Assembly: GCA_902492205.1 (NCBI GenBank)
Contig: CABUKU010000001.1
Coordinates: 124,001-188,000 of the forward strand
DNA length: 64,000 nt
Direction of reading: 5' to 3'
From: an uncultured Bacteroides sp.
Lineage (GTDB): Bacteria > Bacteroidota > Bacteroidia > Bacteroidales > Bacteroidaceae
Under the pieces are notes generated by a model. It was not told where the DNA came from. It saw nothing but the letters and a program-made list of their open reading frames with translations, and searched no databases. This document shows positions 25,115 to 34,125 of this stretch, piece by piece. Each line of letters opens with the position of its first letter. Positions within the stretch are counted from its first letter, which is position 1. Made by a program: the position numbers and the translations under genes.

Positions 25115-25196
25115 TTCCACTGCAGTGGAACGCATGTTTCTCTGCAGTGGAACGCTTGTTCCATTGCAGTGGAATAAGCATTTCACTACAGTGAAA
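25115..25196. repeat. 22-bp-period palindromic array, TTCCACTGCAGTGGAA type
   Basis: Four 16-bp palindromes start at 25115, 25137, 25159 and 25181, exactly 22 bp apart: TTCCACTGCAGTGGAA, TTTCTCTGCAGTGGAA, TTCCATTGCAGTGGAA, TTTCACTACAGTGAAA. Copy 4 carries compensatory changes in both arms. Confidence 0.88.
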
Positions 25197-25307
25197 CAAT
25201 TAAATGATAAGGATTAATACATTAATATATACCTAAGAAACGGGTAGTTATTCGCATACGAAACAATAAAAGTGACGGTTGAAATGCGAAACTCCCGGAA
25301 GAATTTG

Positions 25308-25315
25308 TACTTTTG
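25308..25315 (+). promoter_or_regulatory. -7 promoter element for ychF
   Basis: TACTTTTG matches TAnnTTTG, 51 bp before the ychF ATG and about 110 bp downstream of the 22-bp array. Confidence 0.5.
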
Positions 25316-25366
25316 TGGGCTAATTACTTAACAAATAACAGAATAAAAATAAACTAATATAAAAGA

Positions 25367-26470
25367 ATGAGCTTACAATGTGGTATTGTCGGACTCCCTA
25401 ATGTGGGTAAATCGACACTTTTCAACTGCCTGTCTAATGCTAAGGCACAGGCTGCAAACTTTCCTTTCTGTACAATAGAACCAAACGTAGGAGTAATTAC
25501 CGTTCCCGATGAACGCCTCAACAAACTTGCCGAATTGGTGCATCCGGGGCGCATCGTACCTACCACGGTTGAGATTGTAGATATTGCCGGATTGGTAAAA
25601 GGTGCCAGCAAAGGGGAAGGTTTGGGAAACAAGTTTCTTGCAAACATCCGCGAGACAGACGCCATTCTGCACGTTCTCCGTTGCTTTGACGACGATAACG
25701 TAACTCATGTGGACGGCAGCGTAAACCCGGTTCGCGACAAGGAAATCATTGATTACGAACTTCAGTTGAAAGACCTTGAGACGATTGAAAGCCGCATTCA
25801 AAAGGTGCAGAAACAAGCACAGACTGGTGGCGACAAGGTGGCAAAGCAGACTTATGACGTCCTTGTACAATATAAAGAAGCATTGGAGCAAGGCAAATCC
25901 GCCCGCACCGTGCAGTTCGAAACAAAAGACGAGCAGAAGATTGCCAAAGAACTGTTTCTGCTGACAAGTAAACCGGTGCTTTATGTGTGCAACGTGGACG
26001 AAGCGAGCGCCGTGAATGGCAATCAGTATGTGGAAATGGTTCGCGAAGCCATTAAAGAAGAAGGCGCAGAATTGCTAGTTGTAGCTGCAAAGATCGAATC
26101 GGAAATAGCAGAGTTTGAGACATACGAGGAACGTGAAATGTTCCTCGGCGAAATAGGTTTGACAGAATCGGGCGTGACTCGCCTCATCAAAGCCGCTTAT
26201 AACTTGCTGAACCTTGAAACTTATTTCACCGCAGGCGAAATGGAAGTAAGGGCATGGACTTATCAAAAAGGCTGGAAAGCTCCGCAATGTGCAGGGGTTA
26301 TCCACACCGATTTCGAGAAAGGTTTTATCCGTGCAGAGGTTATCAAATACAATGATTTTATCCAATACGGTTCCGAAGCCGCAGTAAGGGAAGCCGGAAA
26401 GCTTGGCGTGGAAGGAAAGGAATACGTAGTGCAAGACGGAGACATCATGCACTTCCGTTTTAATGTTTAA
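25367..26470 (+). CDS. ychF: Redox-regulated ATPase YchF
   Basis: 367 residues, an Obg-family P-loop protein that prefers ATP. The G1 motif GLPNVGKST is at 8-16, G3 DIAGLVKGAS is at about 70-79, and the C-terminal TGS domain ends GKEYVVQDGDIMHFRFNV. A helical hairpin insertion (about 130-165) is typical. It binds ribosomes and influences stress responses in other bacteria. A 6-bp gap to the next gene suggests an operon with the reductase and lgt. Confidence 0.96.
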   Translation: MSLQCGIVGLPNVGKSTLFNCLSNAKAQAANFPFCTIEPNVGVITVPDERLNKLAELVHPGRIVPTTVEIVDIAGLVKGASKGEGLGNKFLANIRETDAILHVLRCFDDDNVTHVDGSVNPVRDKEIIDYELQLKDLETIESRIQKVQKQAQTGGDKVAKQTYDVLVQYKEALEQGKSARTVQFETKDEQKIAKELFLLTSKPVLYVCNVDEASAVNGNQYVEMVREAIKEEGAELLVVAAKIESEIAEFETYEEREMFLGEIGLTESGVTRLIKAAYNLLNLETYFTAGEMEVRAWTYQKGWKAPQCAGVIHTDFEKGFIRAEVIKYNDFIQYGSEAAVREAGKLGVEGKEYVVQDGDIMHFRFNV

Positions 26471-26476
26471 AGAAAT

Positions 26477-27385
26477 ATGAAGCATCTTATAATAGGAACC
26501 GGAGGCGTGGGCGGCAGCATCGCAGGCTTTCTTGCACTTGCAGGAGAGGATGTTACCTGCATTGCCCGCGGAGCACATCTGCAAGCTATTCGTGAAAACG
26601 GATTGAAGCTGAAATCAGACCTCAAAGGCGAACACATCATTCCAATGAAAGCTTTTACCGCCGAAGAATATTCAGACAAGGCAGACGTTATCTTTGTTTG
26701 CGTAAAAGGTTATTCCATAGACGAAGAAATAGCAAATCTGATAAAGAAAGCCGCACATGAAGGCACCATCGTTCTCCCCATCCTCAACGTATATGGAACA
26801 GGGCCGAGAATACAGAAGTTAGTGCCCGGAGTGACGGTTATCGACGGTTGCATCTACATCGTAGGGTTTGTTTCCGCACCGGGCGAGATAACCCAGATGG
26901 GAACTATCTTCCGCTTGGTATTCGGTGCACGTGCGCAGCAGAATGTTTCACGTGAAAAGCTGGAAGCTATCCAACAAGTTTTGGTGAATGCCGGCATCAA
27001 AGCCCCTATCTCGGAAGACATCAACCGCGACACATTCGTGAAGTGGTCTTTCATCTCTGCAATGGCTTGCACAGGAGCTTATTATGATGTGCCCATGGGA
27101 GCTTTGCAAACAGAAGGGGAAAAGCGCGAAACTTTCAAAGGATTGTCTCGCGAAAGTGCAAAGATAGGAGAAACAATGGGCGTGGTTTTCGAAGAAGATC
27201 CCGTAACTTACAACCTGAAAGTTCTGGACAAGCTGGCTCCCGAAAGCACTGCTTCCATGCAGAAAGACATCCGGAAAGGACATGAATCCGAGATAAACGG
27301 ATTACTTTTCAACATGATTAAACTTGCAGAAGAAAAGGGAATAGACATCCCCACCTATCGCATGGTAGCCGGGAAGTTCAACTAA
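26477..27385 (+). CDS. Ketopantoate reductase family protein
   Basis: 302 residues. An N-terminal NADP-binding Rossmann motif, GTGGVGGSIAGFLALAG, is at about 6-22 and is followed by CIARGAH; the C-terminal helical domain carries the family block TFVKWSFISAMACTGAYYDVPMG. Such enzymes reduce ketopantoate to pantoate in coenzyme A synthesis (PanE), though paralogs act on other 2-oxoacids. No other pantothenate genes are adjacent, so the assignment to the family is firm and the exact substrate is less so. A parS-like site lies inside the coding sequence. Confidence 0.88.
   Translation: MKHLIIGTGGVGGSIAGFLALAGEDVTCIARGAHLQAIRENGLKLKSDLKGEHIIPMKAFTAEEYSDKADVIFVCVKGYSIDEEIANLIKKAAHEGTIVLPILNVYGTGPRIQKLVPGVTVIDGCIYIVGFVSAPGEITQMGTIFRLVFGARAQQNVSREKLEAIQQVLVNAGIKAPISEDINRDTFVKWSFISAMACTGAYYDVPMGALQTEGEKRETFKGLSRESAKIGETMGVVFEEDPVTYNLKVLDKLAPESTASMQKDIRKGHESEINGLLFNMIKLAEEKGIDIPTYRMVAGKFN
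26944..26957. promoter_or_regulatory. parS: parS-like centromere site 2 (inside a gene)
   Basis: TGTTTCACGTGAAA (followed by AG instead of CA) matches 14 of 16 positions of TGTTTCACGTGAAACA. It lies within the reductase gene, as parS sites commonly do, 18 kb from site 1. Confidence 0.7.
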
Positions 27386-27397
27386 ACAAACCAAGTA

Positions 27398-28231
27398 ATG
27401 AATACTATCCTAAACTTTATCACATGGAATCCGGGCGAAGTGATGTTCACTTTGTTCGGTATCAGCATACGTTTCTATTCACTGATGTTTGCCACAGGGC
27501 TTGCACTCGCTTATTTTGTAGTCAAATACCTGTATAAAGACCAGAAGATTTCTGAGAAGCTCTTCGATCCACTGTTCTTTTATTGTTTCTTCGGCATACT
27601 GATAGGAGCACGTTTGGGACATTGCCTATTCTATGAACCCGATTACTTTCTTGCCCATCCACTCGAAATGATTCTCCCCGTGAAGTTCACTCCCGAAGGA
27701 ATGAAGTTCACAGGTTATCAAGGGCTTGCCAGCCACGGCGGAACTATCGGGTTGATGATTGCGCTTTGGTTGTACGTGCGTAAAACAAAGCTTAACTTCA
27801 TCCGCGTACTCGATAATATAGCCATTGCAACTCCTATTGCCGCCTGTTTCATCCGTTTGGGTAATCTGATGAATTCAGAGATCATCGGCAAGGTTACGGA
27901 TGCTCCTTGGGCTTTTATCTTTGTAAAAGAAGACATGATGCCGCGTCACCCGGCACAACTCTATGAAGCTATTGCCTATCTTGTTATATTCTTAGGGGGA
28001 ATTTACCTGTATAAAAGGTATAAGCAGAAACTTCATCCGGGCTTCTTCTTCGGTTATTGTCTCACTACCATCTTTATATTCCGCATCTTGGTAGAGTTCC
28101 TCAAAGAACCGCAGGTGGGTTTCGAAGAGAATATGATGTTTGACATGGGGCAATGGCTCAGCGTTCCGTTTGTCATACTGGGTATTGCCTGCATGATTGG
28201 AGGGAAATGGTTGGATAAGTGGGGAAAGTAA
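27398..28231 (+). CDS. lgt: Phosphatidylglycerol-prolipoprotein diacylglyceryl transferase
   Basis: 277 residues, inner membrane, with about seven transmembrane segments. It transfers diacylglycerol to the Cys of prolipoproteins, the first step for the many lipoproteins of this genome, including SusD. Family blocks: GARLGHCLFYEPDYF, GLASHGGTIGL (catalytic His in HGG), FIRLGNLMNSEIIG and RHPAQLYEA. Its TAA stop abuts the stop of convergent mutS with no gap, inside a palindrome. Confidence 0.95.
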   Translation: MNTILNFITWNPGEVMFTLFGISIRFYSLMFATGLALAYFVVKYLYKDQKISEKLFDPLFFYCFFGILIGARLGHCLFYEPDYFLAHPLEMILPVKFTPEGMKFTGYQGLASHGGTIGLMIALWLYVRKTKLNFIRVLDNIAIATPIAACFIRLGNLMNSEIIGKVTDAPWAFIFVKEDMMPRHPAQLYEAIAYLVIFLGGIYLYKRYKQKLHPGFFFGYCLTTIFIFRILVEFLKEPQVGFEENMMFDMGQWLSVPFVILGIACMIGGKWLDKWGK

Positions 28232-28241
28232 TTACTTCCCC
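28221..28241. terminator. Shared palindrome covering the stop codons of lgt and mutS
   Basis: GGGGAAAGTAATTACTTCCCC is a near-perfect palindrome. Its centre TAATTA is the lgt stop (TAA) on one strand and the mutS stop (TTA read backward) on the other. No long U-tract follows, so termination strength is uncertain. Confidence 0.6.
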
Positions 28242-30850
28242 CTCACTATTTTCTTAATATCACTCAACTTATTCAAAGCCTCCAGCGGAGTAAGGTTATT
28301 CACATCCAGATTCAGGATTTCGTCTCGTATCTGGCAAAGTATGGGATCATCCAACTGGAAGAAATTAAGCTGTATTCCTTCGCGCTTCTCTCCCACTTCG
28401 GTCACAGCCCCTTTGCTTATTCCTTGCTGACGGTTGTCTGTCTCCAACTGTTTCAGTATCTCACCTGCACGCTTCACAATACTTTTAGGCATGCCTGCCA
28501 TTTTTGCCACATGAATACCGAAAGAGTGCTCGCTGCCACCACGTTCCAACTTACGGAGGAAGATTACTTTATTATCTATCTCCTTCACGGAAACATTATA
28601 GTTCTTAATACGCTTGAAAGATTTCTCCATCTCGTTCAACTCATGGTAATGGGTAGCAAAGAGTGTACGTGCCTTGGCTTTCGGATGCTCGTGTATATAT
28701 TCCACAATCGCCCATGCAATGGAAATACCATCGTAAGTAGATGTTCCGCGTCCGAGTTCATCAAAGAGCACGAGACTGCGGGAGGAAATGTTATTTAGAA
28801 TATCGGCGGCTTCGTTCATTTCAACCATGAAGGTAGACTCGCCAACCGAAATGTTATCGCTTGCTCCCACACGGGTAAATATCTTATCTACCAAACCTAT
28901 GTGTGCACTCTCGGCAGGCACAAAGCAACCTATCTGTGCAAGCAATGTAATCAGTGCCGTCTGACGAAGCAAAGCCGACTTACCTGCCATGTTGGGACCG
29001 GTAATGATAATGATTTGTTGGCGTTCGCTATCGAGCATCACATCATTGGCAATATACTTCTCTCCAATGGGTAACTGCTTCTCAATTACCGGGTGACGTC
29101 CCTGTTTAATATCCAATACGTCATTATCTTCAATGACAGGGCGAATATAGTTATTTGCCTTTGCAACGTTGGCAAAGGATAACAGGCAATCCAGCCGCGC
29201 AATCTGGTTGGCATTTATCTGTATCGCCGGAATAAATTCGTTCAATGCAAGTACAAGGTCGGTATAGAGTTTGGTTTCCAGAATCAATATTTTGTCTTCC
29301 GCACCGAGAATCTTTTCTTCGTATTCCTTTAGCTCCTGAGTAATATAACGTTCGGCATTCACTAATGTCTGCTTGCGTATCCACTCTGCCGGAACTTTAT
29401 CTTTATGTGCATTGCGTACTTCGATGTAGTAACCGAACACATTGTTATAAGCAATCTTCAGACTGGGAATGCCGGTAGCTTCACTTTCCCTTTGCTGTAT
29501 CTGCAACAAGTAATCTTTACCCGAATAGGCAATCTTGCGCAATTCATCGAGTTCGGCATTCACACCGTCCTTCATTACTCCACCTTTGTTGACAAGCAAC
29601 GGAGGATCATTATTAATTTCTTTCTCTATCTTGTCACGAATGGAAAGGCAAAGATTAAGCTGCTCACCTATCCTGTTCAAACTCGCATTCTCCGAAGCCA
29701 TGCAGGCTTCTTTAATAGGTTCTATGGCAAGCAAAGCAATCTTCAGTTGCACCACTTCACGAGGAGACACACGCCCAACGGCAACCTTCGATATGATTCT
29801 TTCCAAATCACCGATCAAGTGGAACTGTTCTTCTATCAGTTCACGGAAATCGGGCTCACGGAAGAAATACTCTACCACATCAAGTCGTTCATTGATAGGC
29901 TTCTCATCCTTCAAAGGAAATACCATCCAACGTTTCAGCAGGCGGGCACCCATCGGACTAATTGTTTTATCTATTACATTGAGCAAGCTCGAACCTCCGT
30001 CGTTCATACTGCCTATCAGTTCAAGGCTGCGGACAGTAAATTTATCAAGACGCACATAGCGGTCCTCCTCAATACGTGAAAGCGAAGTAATGTGACCTAT
30101 CTGTGTATGTTGGGTTTGGTTCAAATACTCAAGAATAGCACCGGAAGCAATCACACCGTTCTTAAGATGTTCCACCCCGAAACCTTTCAGATTCTTCGTT
30201 TCAAAGTGTTTCAGCAAACGTTCACGGGCAGCACTTTCGGTAAATATCCAGTCGTCCAGTTCAAAAGTGAAGAACTTGGAGCCGAAGTTTCCTTCGAACA
30301 TGCCTTTCTTTCCACGTTCAAAGAGCACTTCTTTCGGAGCAAAGTTATTCAGTAATTTATCAATATAATCAAACGGACCTTCTGCCGTCATAAACTCTCC
30401 TGTCGATATATCGAGGAAAGCCACACCGCACGCACCCTTGCCGAAATGAACGGATGCAAGGAAATTATTTTCTTTGTAATTGAGAACATTATCATTGATG
30501 GAAACACCCGGAGTAACCAACTCGGTGATGCCACGTTTCACTAACTTTTTCGTAGTCTTCGGATCTTCCAGTTGGTCGCAAATGGCTACACGCTTACCAG
30601 CACGAATCAGTTTAGGGAGATATGTATCGAGTGCATGATGCGGGAATCCGGCCATTTCCACCGACTTTCCCTGTCCATTGGCACGCTTGGTTAAGGTAAT
30701 CCCCAGTATTTCCGACGAAACAACCGCATCTTCGGAATAAGTTTCATAGAAGTCTCCGCATCTGAAAAGCATCACAGCATCGGGATGCTTCGCTTTCAGT
30801 TCGAAAAACTGTTTCATCATCGGGGTTAAAACAACATCATTGTCTGCCAC
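28232..30850 (-). CDS. mutS: DNA mismatch repair protein MutS
   Basis: 872 residues from a GTG at 30850 (MADNDVVLTPMMKQFFELK). It recognises mismatches and small loops. The N-terminal mismatch-binding domain has the Phe-x-Glu motif in MLFRCGDFYETYSEDA. The ATPase has Walker A GPNMAGKS (about 617-624), Walker B LFDELGRGTSTYDG (about 697-710) and the dimer HhH region at the C-terminus (GMPKSIVKRAGEILKQLE). The open frame continues 41 codons upstream, but a TATCTTTG -7 box at 30885-30892 falls inside it, so GTG is preferred. Confidence 0.96.
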   Translation of the reverse strand: MADNDVVLTPMMKQFFELKAKHPDAVMLFRCGDFYETYSEDAVVSSEILGITLTKRANGQGKSVEMAGFPHHALDTYLPKLIRAGKRVAICDQLEDPKTTKKLVKRGITELVTPGVSINDNVLNYKENNFLASVHFGKGACGVAFLDISTGEFMTAEGPFDYIDKLLNNFAPKEVLFERGKKGMFEGNFGSKFFTFELDDWIFTESAARERLLKHFETKNLKGFGVEHLKNGVIASGAILEYLNQTQHTQIGHITSLSRIEEDRYVRLDKFTVRSLELIGSMNDGGSSLLNVIDKTISPMGARLLKRWMVFPLKDEKPINERLDVVEYFFREPDFRELIEEQFHLIGDLERIISKVAVGRVSPREVVQLKIALLAIEPIKEACMASENASLNRIGEQLNLCLSIRDKIEKEINNDPPLLVNKGGVMKDGVNAELDELRKIAYSGKDYLLQIQQRESEATGIPSLKIAYNNVFGYYIEVRNAHKDKVPAEWIRKQTLVNAERYITQELKEYEEKILGAEDKILILETKLYTDLVLALNEFIPAIQINANQIARLDCLLSFANVAKANNYIRPVIEDNDVLDIKQGRHPVIEKQLPIGEKYIANDVMLDSERQQIIIITGPNMAGKSALLRQTALITLLAQIGCFVPAESAHIGLVDKIFTRVGASDNISVGESTFMVEMNEAADILNNISSRSLVLFDELGRGTSTYDGISIAWAIVEYIHEHPKAKARTLFATHYHELNEMEKSFKRIKNYNVSVKEIDNKVIFLRKLERGGSEHSFGIHVAKMAGMPKSIVKRAGEILKQLETDNRQQGISKGAVTEVGEKREGIQLNFFQLDDPILCQIRDEILNLDVNNLTPLEALNKLSDIKKIVRGK

Positions 30851-30884
30851 TGTTTCTCTTTGTTTTAATAGTGAATAATCTGGG

Positions 30885-30892
30885 CAAAGATA
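30885..30892 (-). promoter_or_regulatory. -7 promoter element for mutS
   Basis: Minus-strand TATCTTTG matches TAnnTTTG, about 35 bp before the GTG start. Confidence 0.55.
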
Positions 30893-30974
30893 AAAAATTA
30901 TCAAAGAAAGCGGAAGGATAGAAATGTAAAGTTCTATAATTATCCGCCAACAGCTAGTGCTTTCCCCATGCACA

Positions 30975-31138
30975 TTAAGCCTTTCAGACGGGAAGATTAA
31001 GTCCTTCGGTCTTATTCAATAGATCGTCTGACAGTTGTCAGATAATTAACTGACAGACGTCAGATGATCTATTAGATGAGTCCAGATCACCTAATCCTCC
31101 CATCGAAGAGACTTAACCTTCCCATCCGAAAGGCTTAA
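30975..31138. repeat. Nested 22-bp arrays between mutS and leuS
   Basis: CTGACAGTTGTCAG (31028-31041) and CTGACAGACGTCAG (31050-31063) start 22 bp apart. They are flanked by 29-nt inverted arms (30975-31003 and 31110-31138, 26/29 paired). TTAAG occurs at 30975 and 30997 (22 bp apart). On the right, CTTAA occurs at 31112 and 31134 (22 bp apart), with a related CCTAA at 31090. Confidence 0.8.
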
Positions 31139-31212
31139 TCTACGGCAATACAGAACTTTATTATTACAAGCATGTTTTTCACCAACTGCGTGGTTATCTG
31201 AAAATAATCATG

Positions 31213-31220
31213 TAAATTTG
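31213..31220 (+). promoter_or_regulatory. -7 promoter element for leuS
   Basis: TAAATTTG matches TAnnTTTG, 53 bp before the leuS ATG. Confidence 0.5.
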
Positions 31221-31273
31221 CTCCGCAATTAAGAACAACATTATAAATCACTATAAATAAAAAGATTATCGCT

Positions 31274-34108
31274 ATGGAATATAATTTCAGAGAGATTGAA
31301 AAGAAATGGCACAAATGCTGGGTGGAACAGAAAACCTATCAGGTAAAAGAAGATGAATCGAAGAAGAAGTTTTATGTATTGAATATGTTCCCTTATCCGT
31401 CGGGAGCCGGACTACACGTTGGCCATCCTCTGGGTTATATCGCTTCAGATATTTATGCCCGTTACAAGCGTCTGCAAGGATTTAACGTACTGAACCCCAT
31501 GGGTTATGATGCTTACGGACTTCCTGCCGAACAATATGCCATCCAAACAGGACAGCACCCCGCCATCACTACCGTAAACAACATTAACCGCTATCGTGAA
31601 CAGTTGGATAAAATAGGTTTCTCATTTGACTGGAACCGTGAAATCCGCACTTGCGATCCTGAATATTACAAGTGGACACAATGGGCTTTCCAGAAAATGT
31701 TTGAAAGCTATTACTGTAATGACGAACAACAGGCACGTCCTATTAGCGAACTTGTATCTGCATTCGAACAAGTCGGAACAGAAGGAATGAACATAGCTTG
31801 CTCGGAAGAATTGAGCTTCACTGCCGATGAATGGAAAGCTAAATCGGAAAAAGAGAAACAAGAAATATTGATGAACTACCGCATCGCTTACTTGGGTGAA
31901 ACAATGGTAAACTGGTGTCCCGCACTGGGAACCGTGCTTGCCAATGACGAAGTAGTGGACGGAGTTTCGGAACGCGGCGGTTATCCCGTAGTTCAAAAGA
32001 AGATGCGCCAATGGTGTTTGCGTGTATCTGCCTATGCACAACGTTTGCTCGACGGATTGGACAAGATCGAATGGACAGATTCGCTGAAAGAAACACAGCG
32101 CAACTGGATAGGCCGTTCGGAAGGTGCCGAGATTCATTTCAAGGTTAAGGACAGTGATTTGGAATTTACTATCTTCACTACCCGCGCAGATACCATGTTC
32201 GGAGTGACATTCATGGTGCTTGCCCCTGAAAGCGAATTGGTTCCCCAACTGACAACTGCGGAACAAAAAGCGGAAGTAGATGCTTATCTTGAAAGAACCA
32301 AAAAGAGAACTGAACGCGAACGCATTGCCGACCGCAGTGTATCTGGAGTATTCAGCGGTTCATACGCTATCAATCCATTCACAGGCGAAGCCGTTCCTGT
32401 TTGGATCAGCGATTATGTTTTGGCAGGATATGGTACGGGAGCTATCATGGCTGTACCGGCCCACGATAGCCGCGACTATGCATTTGCAAAGCATTTCGGG
32501 CTTGAAATCCGCCCGTTAGTGGAAGGTTGTGATGTGAGCGAAGAAAGTTTCGATGCTAAGGAAGGTATCGTTTGCAACTCACCGAGAGCAGGCGTTACTC
32601 CATATTGCGACTTAACATTGAACGGATTGACTATCAAAGAAGCTATTGCAGCTACAAAGAAATATGTAAAAGAGCATAACTTGGGACGTGTCAAAGTGAA
32701 CTATCGTTTGCGCGATGCCATCTTCTCACGTCAGCGCTATTGGGGTGAACCGTTCCCAGTCTACTACAAAGACGGAATGCCATACATGATTGACGAAAGC
32801 AAGTTACCATTGGAACTACCGGAAGTAGCTAAGTTCTTACCCACCGAAACGGGCGAACCTCCATTGGGACACGCAACCAAGTGGGCTTGGGACACTGCAA
32901 ACAAAGAAGTTGTGGAGAACAGCAAAATAGACAATGTAACCGTATTCCCGTTGGAGTTGAACACTATGCCGGGCTTCGCAGGATCTTCTGCTTACTACTT
33001 GCGCTACATGGACCCACATAACAACAAGGCTCTCGTAGCACACGATGTAGATCAATACTGGCAGAATGTAGACCTCTATGTAGGAGGAACGGAACACGCC
33101 ACAGGTCACTTGATATATTCCCGCTTCTGGGACAAATTCTTGTTTGATTTGGGTGTATCGGTAAAAGACGAACCGTTCCAGAAACTAATCAACCAAGGAA
33201 TGATTCAGGGTAGAAGCAACTTTGTTTACCGCATCAAAGATACCAACACCTTCGTATCATTGAACCTGAAAGACAAATATGAAGTTACTCCGCTTCACGT
33301 AGACGTTAATATCGTCAGCAATGACATACTCGATATGGAAGCCTTCAAGAACTGGCGTCCCGAATATAATGATGCCGAGTTTATCCTCGAAGACGGCAAA
33401 TATATCTGCGGATGGGCAGTTGAAAAGATGAGTAAGTCCATGTTCAATGTAGTAAATCCCGATATGATCGTAGAGAAATACGGAGCAGATACATTGCGTA
33501 TGTATGAAATGTTCCTCGGTCCTATCGAGCAATCCAAGCCTTGGGATACCAACGGTATCGACGGAGTTCACCGCTTCATTAAGAAGTTCTGGGCATTGTT
33601 CTACGACCGCATGGGCAACTATGTAGTAACCGACGAACCTGTTACCAAAGAAGAATTGAAGTCTTTGCATAAGCTCATCAAGAAAGTTACCACAGACATT
33701 GAGGCCTTCTCATACAATACTTCTGTCAGTGCATTCATGATTTGTGTGAATGAACTTACTGGTCTGAAGTGCAGCAAGAAAGAAATATTAAACCAGTTGG
33801 TAGTATTGCTTGCTCCTTTTGCTCCACACATCAGTGAAGAACTTTGGGAAATATTAGGTAATACAACATCTGTATGCGATGCCAAATGGCCGGAATTGAA
33901 CGAAGATTATCTGAAAGAAGACACAGTTAAATATACCATTTCCTTCAACGGAAAGGCACGTTACTCTATGGAATTCCCTGCCGATGCAACCAATGATGTG
34001 ATTCAGGCAACCGTGTTGGCTGATGAAAATGCACAGAAGTGGATTGAAGGCAAAACTCCCAAGAAAGTGATTATCGTTCCTAAGAAGATTGTCAATATTG
34101 TGCTTTAA
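31274..34108 (+). CDS. leuS: Leucyl-tRNA synthetase
   Basis: 944 residues, class I synthetase charging tRNA-Leu. The HIGH-type motif is HVGH (48-51 in PYPSGAGLHVGH) and the KMSKS motif KMSKS is at about 719-723. The CP1 editing domain lies between them (TTRADTMFGVTFMVLAPES, GYGTGAIMAVPAHDSRD). The C-terminal anticodon-binding domain ends near PKKIVNIVL. It is the first gene of leuS-yitT-bro-rdgB. Confidence 0.97.
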   Translation: MEYNFREIEKKWHKCWVEQKTYQVKEDESKKKFYVLNMFPYPSGAGLHVGHPLGYIASDIYARYKRLQGFNVLNPMGYDAYGLPAEQYAIQTGQHPAITTVNNINRYREQLDKIGFSFDWNREIRTCDPEYYKWTQWAFQKMFESYYCNDEQQARPISELVSAFEQVGTEGMNIACSEELSFTADEWKAKSEKEKQEILMNYRIAYLGETMVNWCPALGTVLANDEVVDGVSERGGYPVVQKKMRQWCLRVSAYAQRLLDGLDKIEWTDSLKETQRNWIGRSEGAEIHFKVKDSDLEFTIFTTRADTMFGVTFMVLAPESELVPQLTTAEQKAEVDAYLERTKKRTERERIADRSVSGVFSGSYAINPFTGEAVPVWISDYVLAGYGTGAIMAVPAHDSRDYAFAKHFGLEIRPLVEGCDVSEESFDAKEGIVCNSPRAGVTPYCDLTLNGLTIKEAIAATKKYVKEHNLGRVKVNYRLRDAIFSRQRYWGEPFPVYYKDGMPYMIDESKLPLELPEVAKFLPTETGEPPLGHATKWAWDTANKEVVENSKIDNVTVFPLELNTMPGFAGSSAYYLRYMDPHNNKALVAHDVDQYWQNVDLYVGGTEHATGHLIYSRFWDKFLFDLGVSVKDEPFQKLINQGMIQGRSNFVYRIKDTNTFVSLNLKDKYEVTPLHVDVNIVSNDILDMEAFKNWRPEYNDAEFILEDGKYICGWAVEKMSKSMFNVVNPDMIVEKYGADTLRMYEMFLGPIEQSKPWDTNGIDGVHRFIKKFWALFYDRMGNYVVTDEPVTKEELKSLHKLIKKVTTDIEAFSYNTSVSAFMICVNELTGLKCSKKEILNQLVVLLAPFAPHISEELWEILGNTTSVCDAKWPELNEDYLKEDTVKYTISFNGKARYSMEFPADATNDVIQATVLADENAQKWIEGKTPKKVIIVPKKIVNIVL

Positions 34109-34125
34109 CCTTTAGACTATATACA

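Larger units (their letters stand above)
24904..25366. other. Divergent intergenic region with 22-bp array
   Basis: 463 bp between divergent genes. It contains the palindromic array 25115-25196 and the ychF -7 box. The rest is AT-rich with no coding signal. Confidence 0.6.
30893..31273. other. Divergent mutS/leuS intergenic region
   Basis: About 380 bp with no gene. It holds the nested array (30975-31138) placed upstream of both promoters, and the leuS -7 box. Confidence 0.6.
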
